Notes under the pieces: model-generated | Told to the model about the DNA's origin: nothing | Databases searched by the model: none | Seen by the model: the letters and a program-made list of their open reading frames with translations, nothing else | Source of the DNA: Limosilactobacillus reuteri | GTDB taxonomy: Bacteria; Bacillota; Bacilli; Lactobacillales; Lactobacillaceae | Assembly: GCF_013694365.1 (NCBI RefSeq) | Contig: NZ_CP059275.1 | Span: forward strand, 310,001 to 374,000 | Reading direction: 5' to 3' | Length of the DNA: 64,000 bases | Position numbers and translations under genes: made by a program | In this document: in pieces, positions 19,031 to 28,843 of the stretch | Position numbering within the stretch: the first letter of the stretch is position 1 | How the letters are laid out: the number at the start of each line of letters is the position of its first letter

Positions 19031-20419
19031 ATGTCAGAATACCGTACTGAAGAAGATACGTTAGGTCCTGTTAAAATCCCTGCTGAAGCATTATGGGGAC
19101 CACAAACAGAACGGAGTCGGAATAACTTTCCAACCGGTCAATACATGCCATTAGCAATTATCCGTGCTTTATTGAACATTAAAAAGGCAGCGGCTCAAGC
19201 TAATATGGAAACTAAAGCTATCTCTGAAGAAAAGGGTAATTTAATCGTTAAGGCGATTGATGAATTACTCGCATTAAGTGATGAAGAATTGCGGAAGGAC
19301 TTCCCATTAAAGGTTTACCAAACTGGTTCTGGTACCCAAACCAACATGAACACTAATGAAGTTGTTGCGCACAAGGCTCATGAAATTAACCCTGACATTG
19401 AAATCTTACCAAATGATGATGTTAACAAGGGTCAAAGTTCAAACGATACATTCCCAACTGCGATGAATGTAGTTGCTTTAGAAGCGCTTGATAAGTTGAA
19501 GCCAGCTGTTCAACATTTAATTGATGAATTAAAGGTTAAGGAAGAGAAGTACATGAAGACTGTTAAAGTTGGACGTACTCACTTGCAAGATGCTGTTCCA
19601 TTGACATTTGGTCAAGAACTTTCTGGTTATATTGCTTCCTTAGAACATGACCTTGATTACATTAAGACTTTGGAATCAACATTAGATGAATTGGCAATTG
19701 GTGGTACTGCTGTTGGTACTGGTTTGAATGCTGCAGAAGGAATGCCTGAAAAGATTGCTGAAAAGCTTAGCGAAGTTTACGGCTTAAACTTGACTGCTGA
19801 TTCAAACAAGTTCTACGGTTTAGCTAACCACTCTGGTTTAGATGTTGTTCACGGTGCTTTGAAGACATTAGCAGCTGACATGTTCAAGCTTGCTCAAGAT
19901 ATTCGTTTCTTAGCTTCTGGTCCGCGTGCTGGTTACGGTGAATTAAATATCCCAGCTAACGAACCAGGTTCATCAATCATGCCAGGTAAGGTTAACCCAA
20001 CTCAAGCAGAAGCTGTAACAATGGCTGCTTTACGGGTATTCGGTAACGATACTGTAGTAACAATGGCTTCATCACAAGGTAACTTCGAAATGAATGTTTA
20101 CAAGCCAGTATTAATCGATGCATTCCTCGAATCAGCTGACTTATTAACTGGAACAATTACTGGATTTGCTGACAAGATGATCCACGGAATGACAGTTAAT
20201 GAAAAGCGGATGGAAGAATTAGTTGATAATTCATTGATGACTGTTACTGCTTTGTCACCACACATTGGTTACCATGACAGTGCTAAGATTGCTCAAGCTG
20301 CTGATAAAGCTGGTAGCACATTAAAAGAAGCTGCTTTGAAGTCTGGTAAGCTTACGGAAGAACAATACGATGAATGGATGGACATGCTTAAGATGACCAA
20401 CGTTGATCGTGATAAATAA
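19031..20419 (+). CDS. fumC: class II fumarate hydratase
   Basis: A 462-residue class II fumarase, which interconverts malate and fumarate without an iron-sulfur cluster. Conserved blocks are GSGTQTNMN (about residues 99-107), GRTHLQDAVP (about 181-190) and the superfamily signature GSSIMPGKVNP (about 314-324). Length matches E. coli FumC. In a lactobacillus without a full citric acid cycle it most likely serves the reductive branch from malate to fumarate. Confidence 0.95.
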   Translation: MSEYRTEEDTLGPVKIPAEALWGPQTERSRNNFPTGQYMPLAIIRALLNIKKAAAQANMETKAISEEKGNLIVKAIDELLALSDEELRKDFPLKVYQTGSGTQTNMNTNEVVAHKAHEINPDIEILPNDDVNKGQSSNDTFPTAMNVVALEALDKLKPAVQHLIDELKVKEEKYMKTVKVGRTHLQDAVPLTFGQELSGYIASLEHDLDYIKTLESTLDELAIGGTAVGTGLNAAEGMPEKIAEKLSEVYGLNLTADSNKFYGLANHSGLDVVHGALKTLAADMFKLAQDIRFLASGPRAGYGELNIPANEPGSSIMPGKVNPTQAEAVTMAALRVFGNDTVVTMASSQGNFEMNVYKPVLIDAFLESADLLTGTITGFADKMIHGMTVNEKRMEELVDNSLMTVTALSPHIGYHDSAKIAQAADKAGSTLKEAALKSGKLTEEQYDEWMDMLKMTNVDRDK

Positions 20420-22048
20420 ATGTTGCGTAAAGGAATGCAAATATTAAATGATCCCTTTAAGAATAAGGGAACTGCTTTTACAATTGAAGAACGAAAAAAG
20501 TATGGTTTATTAGGCTTGTTACCATCTTGTGTAAGAACGATTGAGGAACAGGCAGACGAAATCTACCGGTTATATCAATCTAAGAACTCACAGATTGAAC
20601 AACGTCACCTATTGATGGAAGTATTCAATACTAACCGTACGCTTTTCTTCTACTTAATGGAAAAACATATTGCGGAATTTATGCCAGTTGTGTATGATCC
20701 CGTAATTGCTGAGGCGATTGAGCAATATAATGAACGTTACATTAAGCCGCAAGATGCTGCATATTTGAGCATTGAGCATCCTGACTTAATTAAAGAGGAA
20801 CTTGCTGATGCCGCTGATGGTCGTGATATTCGCCTTATCGTTGTTACAGATGCTGAAGGAATCCTTGGTATTGGTGACTGGGGTGTAAATGGGGTTGACA
20901 TTTCTGTTGGGAAATTAATGGTTTACACAGCAGCGGCTGGGATTGATCCATCCCAAGTGCTCCCGGTTTCTATTGATGCTGGGACGAATAATGAAAAATT
21001 ACTTAAGGATCCGCACTATCTTGGCAATCGGATGAAGCGGGTTGAAGGACAACCTTACTTTGACTTCATCAATAAGTTTGTTGATGCAGTTGAAGGATTG
21101 TTCCCTAAGAGTTTATTACACTTTGAAGATTTTGGTCGGGGAACGGCTGCACGGATTCTTGATAAGTACCAGGATAAAATTTTGACCTTTAATGATGATA
21201 TTCAAGGAACCGGAATTATTGCCTTAGCTGGTGTGCTAGGAGCCATGAATATCTCAAAAGAAAAGTTAACGGATCAAACATTCTTAACATTTGGTGCGGG
21301 TACTGCTGGAATGGGAATCGCTAAGATGCTTTATGACGAATTGATCCGTCAAGGCCTCACACCCGAAGAAGCAAAGAAGCACTTCTACCTTGTTGACAAG
21401 CAAGGATTATTGTTTGACGATACGCCCGGCTTAACACCAAAGCAAAAGCCATTTACCCGTCAACGGAGCGAATTTGCTAATGCTGATGAATTAACTAATT
21501 TACTTGCGGTTGTTAAAGCTGTTCACCCAACAGTAATGATTGGTACATCTACTCAGCCAGGAAGTTTTGATGAAGCGGTTGTAAAGGAAATGGCAGCCCA
21601 TACTCCACGGCCTGTTATTTTCCCACTCTCTAACCCAACTAAGTTAGCAGAGGCAAAAGCAGCCGACCTTCTCAAGTGGACTGATGGAAAAGCATTGATT
21701 GCAACGGGAATTCCGGTTAAAGATATCGAGTATAACGGAACTGTTTACCAAATTGGGCAAGCTAACAATGCGTTAGTTTATCCTGGAGTTGGTTTTGGTG
21801 CCTTGGCTGCTGAAGCTAAAGTGTTAAATGATACTATGCTTGCTGCAGCTGCTCATGCTTTAAGTGGCTTGGTTGATCCTGAAAAGCCAGGAGCGGCGGT
21901 ATTACCTCCTGTTTCTAAGTTAACAGAATTTTCTAAGCGAGTGGCTGAACGAGTAGCCGAATCTGCTATCGACCAAGGCTTAGCAGGCGATGGAATTACC
22001 GATGCGAAGAAAGCGGTAGAAGAGAAAATTTGGAAGCCTCAATATTAA
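20420..22048 (+). CDS. mleA: malolactic enzyme
   Basis: A 542-residue malolactic enzyme, converting L-malate directly to L-lactate and CO2 with NAD and Mn as cofactors. It belongs to the long malic enzyme class: GLLGLLPS near residue 30, [13 protein letters not shown] (about 142-154), [13 protein letters not shown] and [12 protein letters not shown]. The N-terminus [13 protein letters not shown] is typical of malolactic enzymes rather than malic enzymes. The next gene is its usual regulator, MleR. Confidence 0.92.
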   Translation: MLRKGMQILNDPFKNKGTAFTIEERKKYGLLGLLPSCVRTIEEQADEIYRLYQSKNSQIEQRHLLMEVFNTNRTLFFYLMEKHIAEFMPVVYDPVIAEAIEQYNERYIKPQDAAYLSIEHPDLIKEELADAADGRDIRLIVVTDAEGILGIGDWGVNGVDISVGKLMVYTAAAGIDPSQVLPVSIDAGTNNEKLLKDPHYLGNRMKRVEGQPYFDFINKFVDAVEGLFPKSLLHFEDFGRGTAARILDKYQDKILTFNDDIQGTGIIALAGVLGAMNISKEKLTDQTFLTFGAGTAGMGIAKMLYDELIRQGLTPEEAKKHFYLVDKQGLLFDDTPGLTPKQKPFTRQRSEFANADELTNLLAVVKAVHPTVMIGTSTQPGSFDEAVVKEMAAHTPRPVIFPLSNPTKLAEAKAADLLKWTDGKALIATGIPVKDIEYNGTVYQIGQANNALVYPGVGFGALAAEAKVLNDTMLAAAAHALSGLVDPEKPGAAVLPPVSKLTEFSKRVAERVAESAIDQGLAGDGITDAKKAVEEKIWKPQY

Positions 22049-22930
22049 ATGAAATTAAACGACCTAAAATATTATCAAGCACTGGTAAAATATAAAAATT
22101 TTTCGCAAGTTGCAGCAAAATTCAATGTCAGTCAACCTACTATTACAATGGCTATCCAACGACTAGAAAAAGATTTTGGGACGTCATTTTTTGTTCGTGA
22201 CCATGTCCATAAACAATTGCATATCACGCCGACTGGTAAGCAATTCGCCATTCACGTTGACGTTATTTTAAACGAATTAAAGATTGCTCACCAAGAAATC
22301 AATCAAGCTGAATCATCCAGTATTCGCTTTGGGCTGCCACCTATTATCGGCAATTACTACTTTCCGCCATTAACCCCGCTATTAATGCGAGAAGGCCTTT
22401 TAAGCCACTTGGAAACCTCTGAGCATGGTTCTAAGGAAATTCTCAAGATGCTTAAACACGGTCACCTTGATTTGGCATTGCTTGGATCGCTTAACCCCCT
22501 AAAGGAAGTGGGGCTAAAAACTACTGAACTGGCTGAGTATCCCTTTAAGATTATTGTTAGCAAGCGTCATCCCCTCGCTGCTAAAAAGGAGATTGATTTT
22601 GCTACGCTTAAAAATGAACGCTTTATTGTTCCTGATACTGAATTCTTTCATGAGCAAGCTTTTAAGCAAATTTCTCATTTAGCTCATTTTCGTCCCCAAG
22701 TCATCTACCGAACCGCTGACATTCACGTTATCAAAACCATGGTTGCAGAAAATCTTGGAATTGCTTATTTAACAAGTTTGGCGATTACCCCAGAAGATAA
22801 TATCCATTCCATAAATGTTACTAGCCCGTTAAAACAATCGTTCCGTCTGTCAGCTGTTACTCGTTCAACTGAATTATTAACAGCTCCCAAGCAAAAACTA
22901 TGGGATCTCTTAACTACAAAAAAGGAATGA
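22049..22930 (+). CDS. mleR: LysR-family malolactic regulator MleR
   Basis: A 293-residue LysR regulator with the helix-turn-helix in NVSQPTITMAI (about residues 27-37) and an effector domain beginning at FGLPPIIG (about 91-98). MleR activates mleA in response to malate in several lactic acid bacteria, and the gene lies beside the malolactic enzyme here. It is clearly related to the regulator at 6278-7165. Confidence 0.88.
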   Translation: MKLNDLKYYQALVKYKNFSQVAAKFNVSQPTITMAIQRLEKDFGTSFFVRDHVHKQLHITPTGKQFAIHVDVILNELKIAHQEINQAESSSIRFGLPPIIGNYYFPPLTPLLMREGLLSHLETSEHGSKEILKMLKHGHLDLALLGSLNPLKEVGLKTTELAEYPFKIIVSKRHPLAAKKEIDFATLKNERFIVPDTEFFHEQAFKQISHLAHFRPQVIYRTADIHVIKTMVAENLGIAYLTSLAITPEDNIHSINVTSPLKQSFRLSAVTRSTELLTAPKQKLWDLLTTKKE

Positions 22931-23524
22931 ATGAAATATCCCCAATTATCATTGGATGAGGTTAAAGGACCAAAAGCAGTAATTGAAACTACAATGGGAA
23001 CAATTACGGCCCAACTTTTTCCAAAGTACGCACCTAAAACGGTTGAAAACTTTGTTAAATTAGCAGAGAAAAATTATTATGACGATGTAATTTTTCACCG
23101 GGTTATTCCTGATTTTATGATTCAAGGTGGTGACCCAACTGGAACCGGACGTGGTGGCGAAAGTATTTATGGTCACCCATTTGAAGACGAATTTTCTGAA
23201 GAATTATTTAACTTCACTGGTGCTCTGTCAATGGCTAATGCTGGTCCGAACACAAATGGCAGTCAATTCTTTATTGTCACTAATGAACATGTTCCAGAAA
23301 ATATGATTGATCAAATGAAGGCTGTTGGATACCCGCAGGAGATTATTGATTATTACGAAAAACATGGTGGTACACCGTGGCTTGACTTCCATCACACCGT
23401 ATTTGGCCAAGTATTATCCGGAATGGATGTTGTCGAAAAGATCAGCAAAGTTAAGCGAGATGCGATGGATAAGCCTGAAAAAGACGTTATTATTAAGACA
23501 ATTAAGATTGAAAAAGAGAAATAA
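22931..23524 (+). CDS. cyclophilin-type peptidyl-prolyl isomerase
   Basis: A 197-residue cytoplasmic cyclophilin that catalyses proline isomerisation in protein folding. The active-site blocks are FHRVIPDFMIQGG (about residues 56-68), the ALSMANAGPNTNGSQFF segment and the late WLDFHHTVFG loop. No signal peptide is visible. A segment of about 20 residues (NMIDQMKAVGYP...) is inserted before WLDFHH, as in other lactobacillus cyclophilins. Confidence 0.93.
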   Translation: MKYPQLSLDEVKGPKAVIETTMGTITAQLFPKYAPKTVENFVKLAEKNYYDDVIFHRVIPDFMIQGGDPTGTGRGGESIYGHPFEDEFSEELFNFTGALSMANAGPNTNGSQFFIVTNEHVPENMIDQMKAVGYPQEIIDYYEKHGGTPWLDFHHTVFGQVLSGMDVVEKISKVKRDAMDKPEKDVIIKTIKIEKEK

Positions 23525-24571
23525 ATGGAAAAACGCGAAAATGCTATTCCGAAAACAATGAAGGCTTGGGCAGTCACAACTCCTGGGCCGATTGATGGTA
23601 AGAAATCACCAATTGAATTTACCGAAAAGCCCGTGCCGACTCCTAAACGGGGAGAAGTCCTTGTTAAGGTATTAACGTGTGGGGTATGTCATACAGACTT
23701 GCATGTGACAGAAGGAGATTTGCCGGTTCACCACGAACACGTTACTCCTGGTCATGAGATTGTTGGTAAAGTTGTCGGTTTTGGACCAGAAACACAACGA
23801 TTTAAGCTTGGGGAGCGAATTGGGGTTCCATGGTTCCGGCATGCTTGTGGGGTATGCAAGTTTTGTCGCTCGGGTCATGAGAATCTCTGTCCTCATTCAC
23901 TTTATACCGGTTGGGATCATGATGGTGGTTATGCAGAATATGTCACGGTTCCAGAAGGATTTGCATATCGGCTTCCGGAAAAGTTTGATTCCCTAGAGGC
24001 AGCTCCATTATTATGTGCCGGGATTATTGGTTATCGGGCTTTTGAACGTGCCAATGTTCCCGCTGGTGGCCGCCTAGGGCTATATGGCTTTGGTGGCTCA
24101 GCGCACATTACGGCCCAGATTGCACTTGCACAGGGAATTGAAGTGCATGTCTTTACGCGTGGTGAGGATGCAAAGAAATTCGCCCTGGAATTGGGTTGTG
24201 CTTCTGTTCAAGGATCCTATGACCCTGCGCCGGTTCCTTTGGATTCGTCAATCATCTTTGCGCCAGTTGGTGATATGGTATTACCGGCCTTAGCTAGTCT
24301 AGTTCCAGGCGGGACTTTGGCCTTAGCTGGCATTCATATGACTGATATTCCAATGATGAATTACCAAAAAGAAATATTCCACGAAAAGACATTAACGAGT
24401 GTTGAGAGCAATACCCGTCGTGATGGGGAAGAATTCTTAACATTAGCTGACCGTCTCAATATCCATCCTGAAGTACACGAATATCCACTAGCAAAGGCTG
24501 ATGAAGCATTACGCTATGTTAAACATGGCGATATTAAGGGAGCTTGTGTATTACGTGTTAGTGAGGACTAA
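23525..24571 (+). CDS. zinc-dependent alcohol dehydrogenase
   Basis: A 348-residue medium-chain dehydrogenase. The catalytic zinc site is formed by CGVCHTD (Cys59) and the PGHE glutamate/histidine pair near residue 80. Four cysteines of the structural zinc site lie in CGVCKFCRSGHENLC (about residues 105-119). The coenzyme motif is GLYGFGGSAHI. It is of the class that carries a long N-terminal lead before the GroES domain. Probable role: aldehyde reduction or alcohol oxidation with NAD(P)H. Confidence 0.88.
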   Translation: MEKRENAIPKTMKAWAVTTPGPIDGKKSPIEFTEKPVPTPKRGEVLVKVLTCGVCHTDLHVTEGDLPVHHEHVTPGHEIVGKVVGFGPETQRFKLGERIGVPWFRHACGVCKFCRSGHENLCPHSLYTGWDHDGGYAEYVTVPEGFAYRLPEKFDSLEAAPLLCAGIIGYRAFERANVPAGGRLGLYGFGGSAHITAQIALAQGIEVHVFTRGEDAKKFALELGCASVQGSYDPAPVPLDSSIIFAPVGDMVLPALASLVPGGTLALAGIHMTDIPMMNYQKEIFHEKTLTSVESNTRRDGEEFLTLADRLNIHPEVHEYPLAKADEALRYVKHGDIKGACVLRVSED

Positions 24572-26110
24572 GTGATTATTGCAGTGGAAAATTCACTTGC
24601 CCAACATTTGCATATTAATTCACAGGTGATTGCACCATCTGATCTATTAGAGACAAATGTTTGGACAATTCGTGTTACTGGTGAATTCATGATTATTATG
24701 AATAACTTAATGTCGTTGCCAATTATTGTACGCTATCCTCAACGCTTTAATGACTCACGATCTTTTATTGCGGCATTTAAGCGTGAATTCTTAAGTTTAT
24801 TAGAAGTTTCGCCAATTCCTCATGCAAAAATTAGGATGATTCGTGACGCCCAATTTAGCAAAGTAGTATTTACACGCCAAATTCAGCCAGAAACTCAACA
24901 GCAATTGCAGATGTATCAGAACCTCATGATGGGGCCTAATTCAATTATTGATTGGGAAAAAGACCCGACCAATGCTGAAATTGCGCTTCAATTAGCGGAA
25001 CAGACACGTATTACCAATAAGACAATGGATGAAGAATATGTTGTAATGGATATTTTTGAAGACTATTCAGTTACGGACTTTAAGGTGGCTACTCACCCTA
25101 AACTTAATGAACATAACCGTCGCTATCTTTACCGCTCACTTTCAATTAACGATATCATGAATGCAACGGCGGTCGGAGAAAAGATTTTAGATGATTATCA
25201 AGATTATTTAGAAAGTCGTGGGAAGAGCGAGAGCATCGTTGATCGAGATTTAGATTGTGCTGCAGATTATATCGGCTACTGTGAGGCACTCGGTGAATCT
25301 GTTCTTGACGATATTACCTTGGTCTATCACTATTTAATTAACTATGAAAAACTACATAATGATCGTCCGACTGATACCGGCTTTCATTCTAAAAGTGATG
25401 CCTTTCGCGAATTTGGAAAGTTTTTACGGGCAGAAGATCTTTTCTCTAGTGAGGACTACGATTTGTTTGTTCAAGCAATTAGTCAGGGGCTAAAAGATCT
25501 TGGTTCTAAACAGCGGATGTACCACCTACAACGTATAATTCGTGATATGCAGCGGCAAGTAAGAAATCAACGCGAGCATGCAATCCAATATGTTAATAAA
25601 CAATATACTATTTATGTTGAGCTAAGTGATTATCATCCTAAAATGTGGCGGCGATTTACCGTCAGCGGTGATATGCGCCTGGACATGTTGTGCTTTGCAA
25701 TTTTAGCAGCATTTAACGCGGACGGACACCACTTATTTGAACTGCATCAAGGAAATACTCACTATCAGTTGCCGATTCTTGATAGTGGCTTTGGTCAATC
25801 AAAAGATATTACTCAAAGTTGGGTAGGCGATTGTAATCTTGACCATGAATATAACCTAATATATGACTTTGGTGATATGTGGAACTTTAAAATTAAGTTT
25901 GAGGAAGTAAAGCCGAAACGACTTCCAGCTCATACTAGTCCCCAAATTGTTAGCGGTTTTGGAAATGGAATCTTAGATGATATTGGAGGAGTAGAAGGGC
26001 TGACTCAAGCGGCAAAAGATGATCCAGCTATTAATGAGCCGTTAAACATTCCAAAATTTAAGGGTCAATGGTCTCGTCAAATTGAAAAAATACGACACTC
26101 TTATGAATAA
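24572..26110 (+). CDS. uncharacterised protein with a C-terminal pRiA4b ORF-3-like domain
   Basis: A 512-residue protein of unknown function. Residues 1-160 resemble a DUF6933-like module. The middle part (about 205-290) is helical and reminiscent of the core-binding domain of tyrosine recombinases, though no catalytic domain follows. Residues 345-505 look like the plasmid pRiA4b ORF-3 family (YVELSDYHPKMWRRF, then DHEYNLIYDFGDMWNFKI). It starts with GTG, and GAGG lies 5 nt before it in the tail of the preceding gene, so these two may truly be adjacent. No function is claimed. Confidence 0.6.
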   Translation: MIIAVENSLAQHLHINSQVIAPSDLLETNVWTIRVTGEFMIIMNNLMSLPIIVRYPQRFNDSRSFIAAFKREFLSLLEVSPIPHAKIRMIRDAQFSKVVFTRQIQPETQQQLQMYQNLMMGPNSIIDWEKDPTNAEIALQLAEQTRITNKTMDEEYVVMDIFEDYSVTDFKVATHPKLNEHNRRYLYRSLSINDIMNATAVGEKILDDYQDYLESRGKSESIVDRDLDCAADYIGYCEALGESVLDDITLVYHYLINYEKLHNDRPTDTGFHSKSDAFREFGKFLRAEDLFSSEDYDLFVQAISQGLKDLGSKQRMYHLQRIIRDMQRQVRNQREHAIQYVNKQYTIYVELSDYHPKMWRRFTVSGDMRLDMLCFAILAAFNADGHHLFELHQGNTHYQLPILDSGFGQSKDITQSWVGDCNLDHEYNLIYDFGDMWNFKIKFEEVKPKRLPAHTSPQIVSGFGNGILDDIGGVEGLTQAAKDDPAINEPLNIPKFKGQWSRQIEKIRHSYE

Positions 26111-27271
26111 ATGACCACAGTTTTGAAAGGGATCAAGCTTCGCTTGTATCCCAACAAGCAACAACAAGCTCAACTATGTCAAATGTTTGGCAATGACCCC
26201 TTTGTTTGGAACCAGATGCTTGATATGGCAAAACAACGTTATCAAAACAATCCTAATAGCCAGTTTGTTGATCAATATGGCATGGATGTATTGTTGAAAC
26301 CTTTGAAGCAGGAATATCCATTTCTAAAACGTAGTGATTCTACCAGTCTCCAAGTTGTTAATCATAACTTATATCAGGCCTTTCAAAGATTATTTAAGCA
26401 TCTGGGTGGTTACCCACGCTTTAAATCCAGACGGTCTGCTAAGCAGTCCTATACTGGTAAAAGCAAAATTCAAATAGTGGCGAACCGCTATTTGAATTTA
26501 CCCAAAATTGGCTATATTAAAACCAGCAAAACTCGCCAGTTAACTCATTGTAAGATCAAACGCTATACGGTTAGTTACGATCCGTCAGGTCGTTATTACC
26601 TGTCACTACAGGTTGAGACCACAGTACAGCCACTATCGAAGACTAGTCAACAGGTCGGCATTGACGTTGGCGCAACTAATTTAGCCATTACTAGTGACGG
26701 CCATAAGTATGCTAAATTTGACGCTGTCTGGTTAACTCAACAGGCGCAACATTGGCAGTCTAAGTATAGTCACCGCCGTCATCAAGCCACGGTGAGTGTC
26801 CGTCAATGGAACCATAACCATCAGGACGTCAAAGAGGAACTGAATGACTACCAGAACTGGCAACGAGCTCGAATTCAGAAAGCTCGCTATCAACGACGAG
26901 TCGCTGATCAGCGGCGCGATTACCTGCATAAGCTGACGATGGCATTGGTCACGCAATACGATGTGATTGTCATTGAAGATTTGAAAGTCAAGAATCTGCA
27001 AAAGAATCATCATCTTGCCGCGGCCATTGCCAACGCTAGTTGGCATCAATTCCGTACCATGCTGGGATACAAGTGTGACTGGTATGGTAAACAGCTCATT
27101 ACTGTCAAGCCCAACTATACCAGTCAAATCTGTAGTCATTGTGACTACCATAGTGGGTCCAAACCGCTCGCAATTCGTGAATGGACGTGTCCAAAGTGTG
27201 GGGCCCATCACGATCGGGATATTAATGCGGCAGTTAATATTCTGCATAAAGGGTTAAAAGCCGTTGGCTAG
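26111..27271 (+). CDS. tnpB: TnpB, IS605-type RNA-guided nuclease
   Basis: A 386-residue TnpB (OrfB). The RuvC-like catalytic residues are Asp185 (GIDVGATN), Glu289 (VIEDLK) and Asp370 (HDRDINAAVNIL). A zinc ribbon is formed by Cys341, Cys344, Cys360 and Cys363. All parts look intact. No tnpA lies beside it. The guide (omega) RNA of TnpB normally runs from the 3' part of the gene into the right end of the element, and that downstream DNA is missing here, so the guide cannot be read. Confidence 0.92.
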   Translation: MTTVLKGIKLRLYPNKQQQAQLCQMFGNDPFVWNQMLDMAKQRYQNNPNSQFVDQYGMDVLLKPLKQEYPFLKRSDSTSLQVVNHNLYQAFQRLFKHLGGYPRFKSRRSAKQSYTGKSKIQIVANRYLNLPKIGYIKTSKTRQLTHCKIKRYTVSYDPSGRYYLSLQVETTVQPLSKTSQQVGIDVGATNLAITSDGHKYAKFDAVWLTQQAQHWQSKYSHRRHQATVSVRQWNHNHQDVKEELNDYQNWQRARIQKARYQRRVADQRRDYLHKLTMALVTQYDVIVIEDLKVKNLQKNHHLAAAIANASWHQFRTMLGYKCDWYGKQLITVKPNYTSQICSHCDYHSGSKPLAIREWTCPKCGAHHDRDINAAVNILHKGLKAVG

Positions 27272-28669
27272 TTGATCAATCAAAATCTCGATATCTTTGA
27301 CTTACGAAAAATTCAAATCAATAAAACTAAAGCTGAATTGGAAAATAATGGTAAGCGGCAGCAAAAAGAAGTCTCTAGTGACATGTTAGGAACCTTCATG
27401 CCAGTTGATCGCGACCCCGTCAAGATAATCCAGATCACTGAAGCTAACATGATCCCCGAGTTGCTTCCATTGCGCCACCAAAGAATGCTTGCCAGTCGCT
27501 TTTCATTTTTCCGCGGCACTGCTGAATTAATGGAACATGACCTTAAACGACAAGCCCAAAGCAATCTTCCCATAATTATCTGTGGGGATGCTCATGTAAA
27601 CAATTTTGGCTTTTACGCCTCCCCTGAACGCAAGCTTCTCTTTGGCCTTAATGACTTTGATGAAGCCCGAATCGGAAATTGGGAAAGTGATTTAAAACGG
27701 TTATTAGTTAGTGCTGAACTAGCGGGCGAAGAGAACGGTTTTGATCGCAATGACCTTTACCACCTCCTTCAATTAACGACTAAGACCTACCGCCATACTA
27801 TCAAAAGCGCCAATAAGATGAGCCTTTCCCAACTGTTTTATTTTTCATTTGCCTATGAAGACATGGGGAAAGCGATTGAGTCTTTTGGGGATGTTTCAAC
27901 ACAGATGCAAATAGTCCTTAATAATGTTCTGAAAAAAAGCCAGCGTAGTAATTCAGAAGAAATAATTCAAAAAATGGCAACTATCAATAATCAAGGGCAC
28001 CTTGTTTTTCGGGATAACCCACCACGTGCACGCCATCTTAGCGCCGTGCGTTATCAACAGATTGTTAAAGGATACAATAAATATCGCGAAAATGTTCGTC
28101 AAGATGTTCGGGTTCTTCTCGCAAACTTTCACATTTCCGATATTATCCGCTATAGTGTCGGGGTTGGCAGTTTTGGAACACGATGTTTCTTAATCATGCT
28201 TACTGGCAATGATAATAGTCATATTGTTTTACAAGTTAAAGAAGCTATGCCATTGCGTTATAATTTACTTTCCCTCCCCGTACAACAAGCAATTAGAAAT
28301 GGGGGAATCGCTGGTCAAAGAATTGTAACAGCACAACGGGTTCTCCAATCCTCATCCGATCGTTTTTTAGGAAGTACAACTTTTGGTGGCCGTAGTTATT
28401 ACATTCGACAGTTCCGGGATATGAAAAAATCAATTAATGTTAATAAACTTGACTTTGAAAGTTTTCAATTCTACTGCCAGACGTGCGCTTATTTGCTAGC
28501 GATGGCTCATTTTCAAAGCCCCACCGCACCAATGATCCGTGGTTATTTAAAGCATCAGAAGATATTAGATACTCTTTTACCAAATTGGGCTTTAAAGTAT
28601 GTCGATCAAGTCACAGCAGACTATGGACAATTCAAATTGGCAATCGCTAAAGGAAAATTAATAAATTAA
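27272..28669 (+). CDS. DUF2252 family protein
   Basis: A 465-residue cytoplasmic protein of the DUF2252 family, related to the kinase-like/phosphotransferase fold. Typical blocks are RMLASRFSFFRGTA (about residues 72-85), CGDAHVNNFGFY (about 104-115) and LNDFDEA (about 127-133), which recall the HxDxxxxN and DxD elements of aminoglycoside-kinase-like proteins. The biological role of the family is not known. The start is TTG. Confidence 0.75.
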   Translation: MINQNLDIFDLRKIQINKTKAELENNGKRQQKEVSSDMLGTFMPVDRDPVKIIQITEANMIPELLPLRHQRMLASRFSFFRGTAELMEHDLKRQAQSNLPIIICGDAHVNNFGFYASPERKLLFGLNDFDEARIGNWESDLKRLLVSAELAGEENGFDRNDLYHLLQLTTKTYRHTIKSANKMSLSQLFYFSFAYEDMGKAIESFGDVSTQMQIVLNNVLKKSQRSNSEEIIQKMATINNQGHLVFRDNPPRARHLSAVRYQQIVKGYNKYRENVRQDVRVLLANFHISDIIRYSVGVGSFGTRCFLIMLTGNDNSHIVLQVKEAMPLRYNLLSLPVQQAIRNGGIAGQRIVTAQRVLQSSSDRFLGSTTFGGRSYYIRQFRDMKKSINVNKLDFESFQFYCQTCAYLLAMAHFQSPTAPMIRGYLKHQKILDTLLPNWALKYVDQVTADYGQFKLAIAKGKLIN

Positions 28670-28843
28670 ATGACCAAAAATAGATGGGACAAATTTAAAA
28701 AGAATTTTAGTAAAAATTTTATCGACTTTTTAATGATTTTCGCTGCTGAGCAAGATTTTATTAATAAGCATCGCCGTAAAAGTAGTGTAATCAAGGAACA
28801 AGACCGTTATGGAAGTGATCAGCGAAAAAAGTCTGAAAAATAG
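28670..28843 (+). CDS. small highly charged protein of unknown function
   Basis: A 57-codon reading frame from ATG 28670 to TAG 28841-28843 that exactly fills the space between two larger genes. It begins MTKNRWDKFKKNFSKNF and has a short hydrophobic stretch (FIDFLMIFAA) followed by a strongly basic tail. Because this window contains almost only annotated genes, the exact fit argues that it is a real gene. No family is recognised. Confidence 0.6.
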   Translation: MTKNRWDKFKKNFSKNFIDFLMIFAAEQDFINKHRRKSSVIKEQDRYGSDQRKKSEK

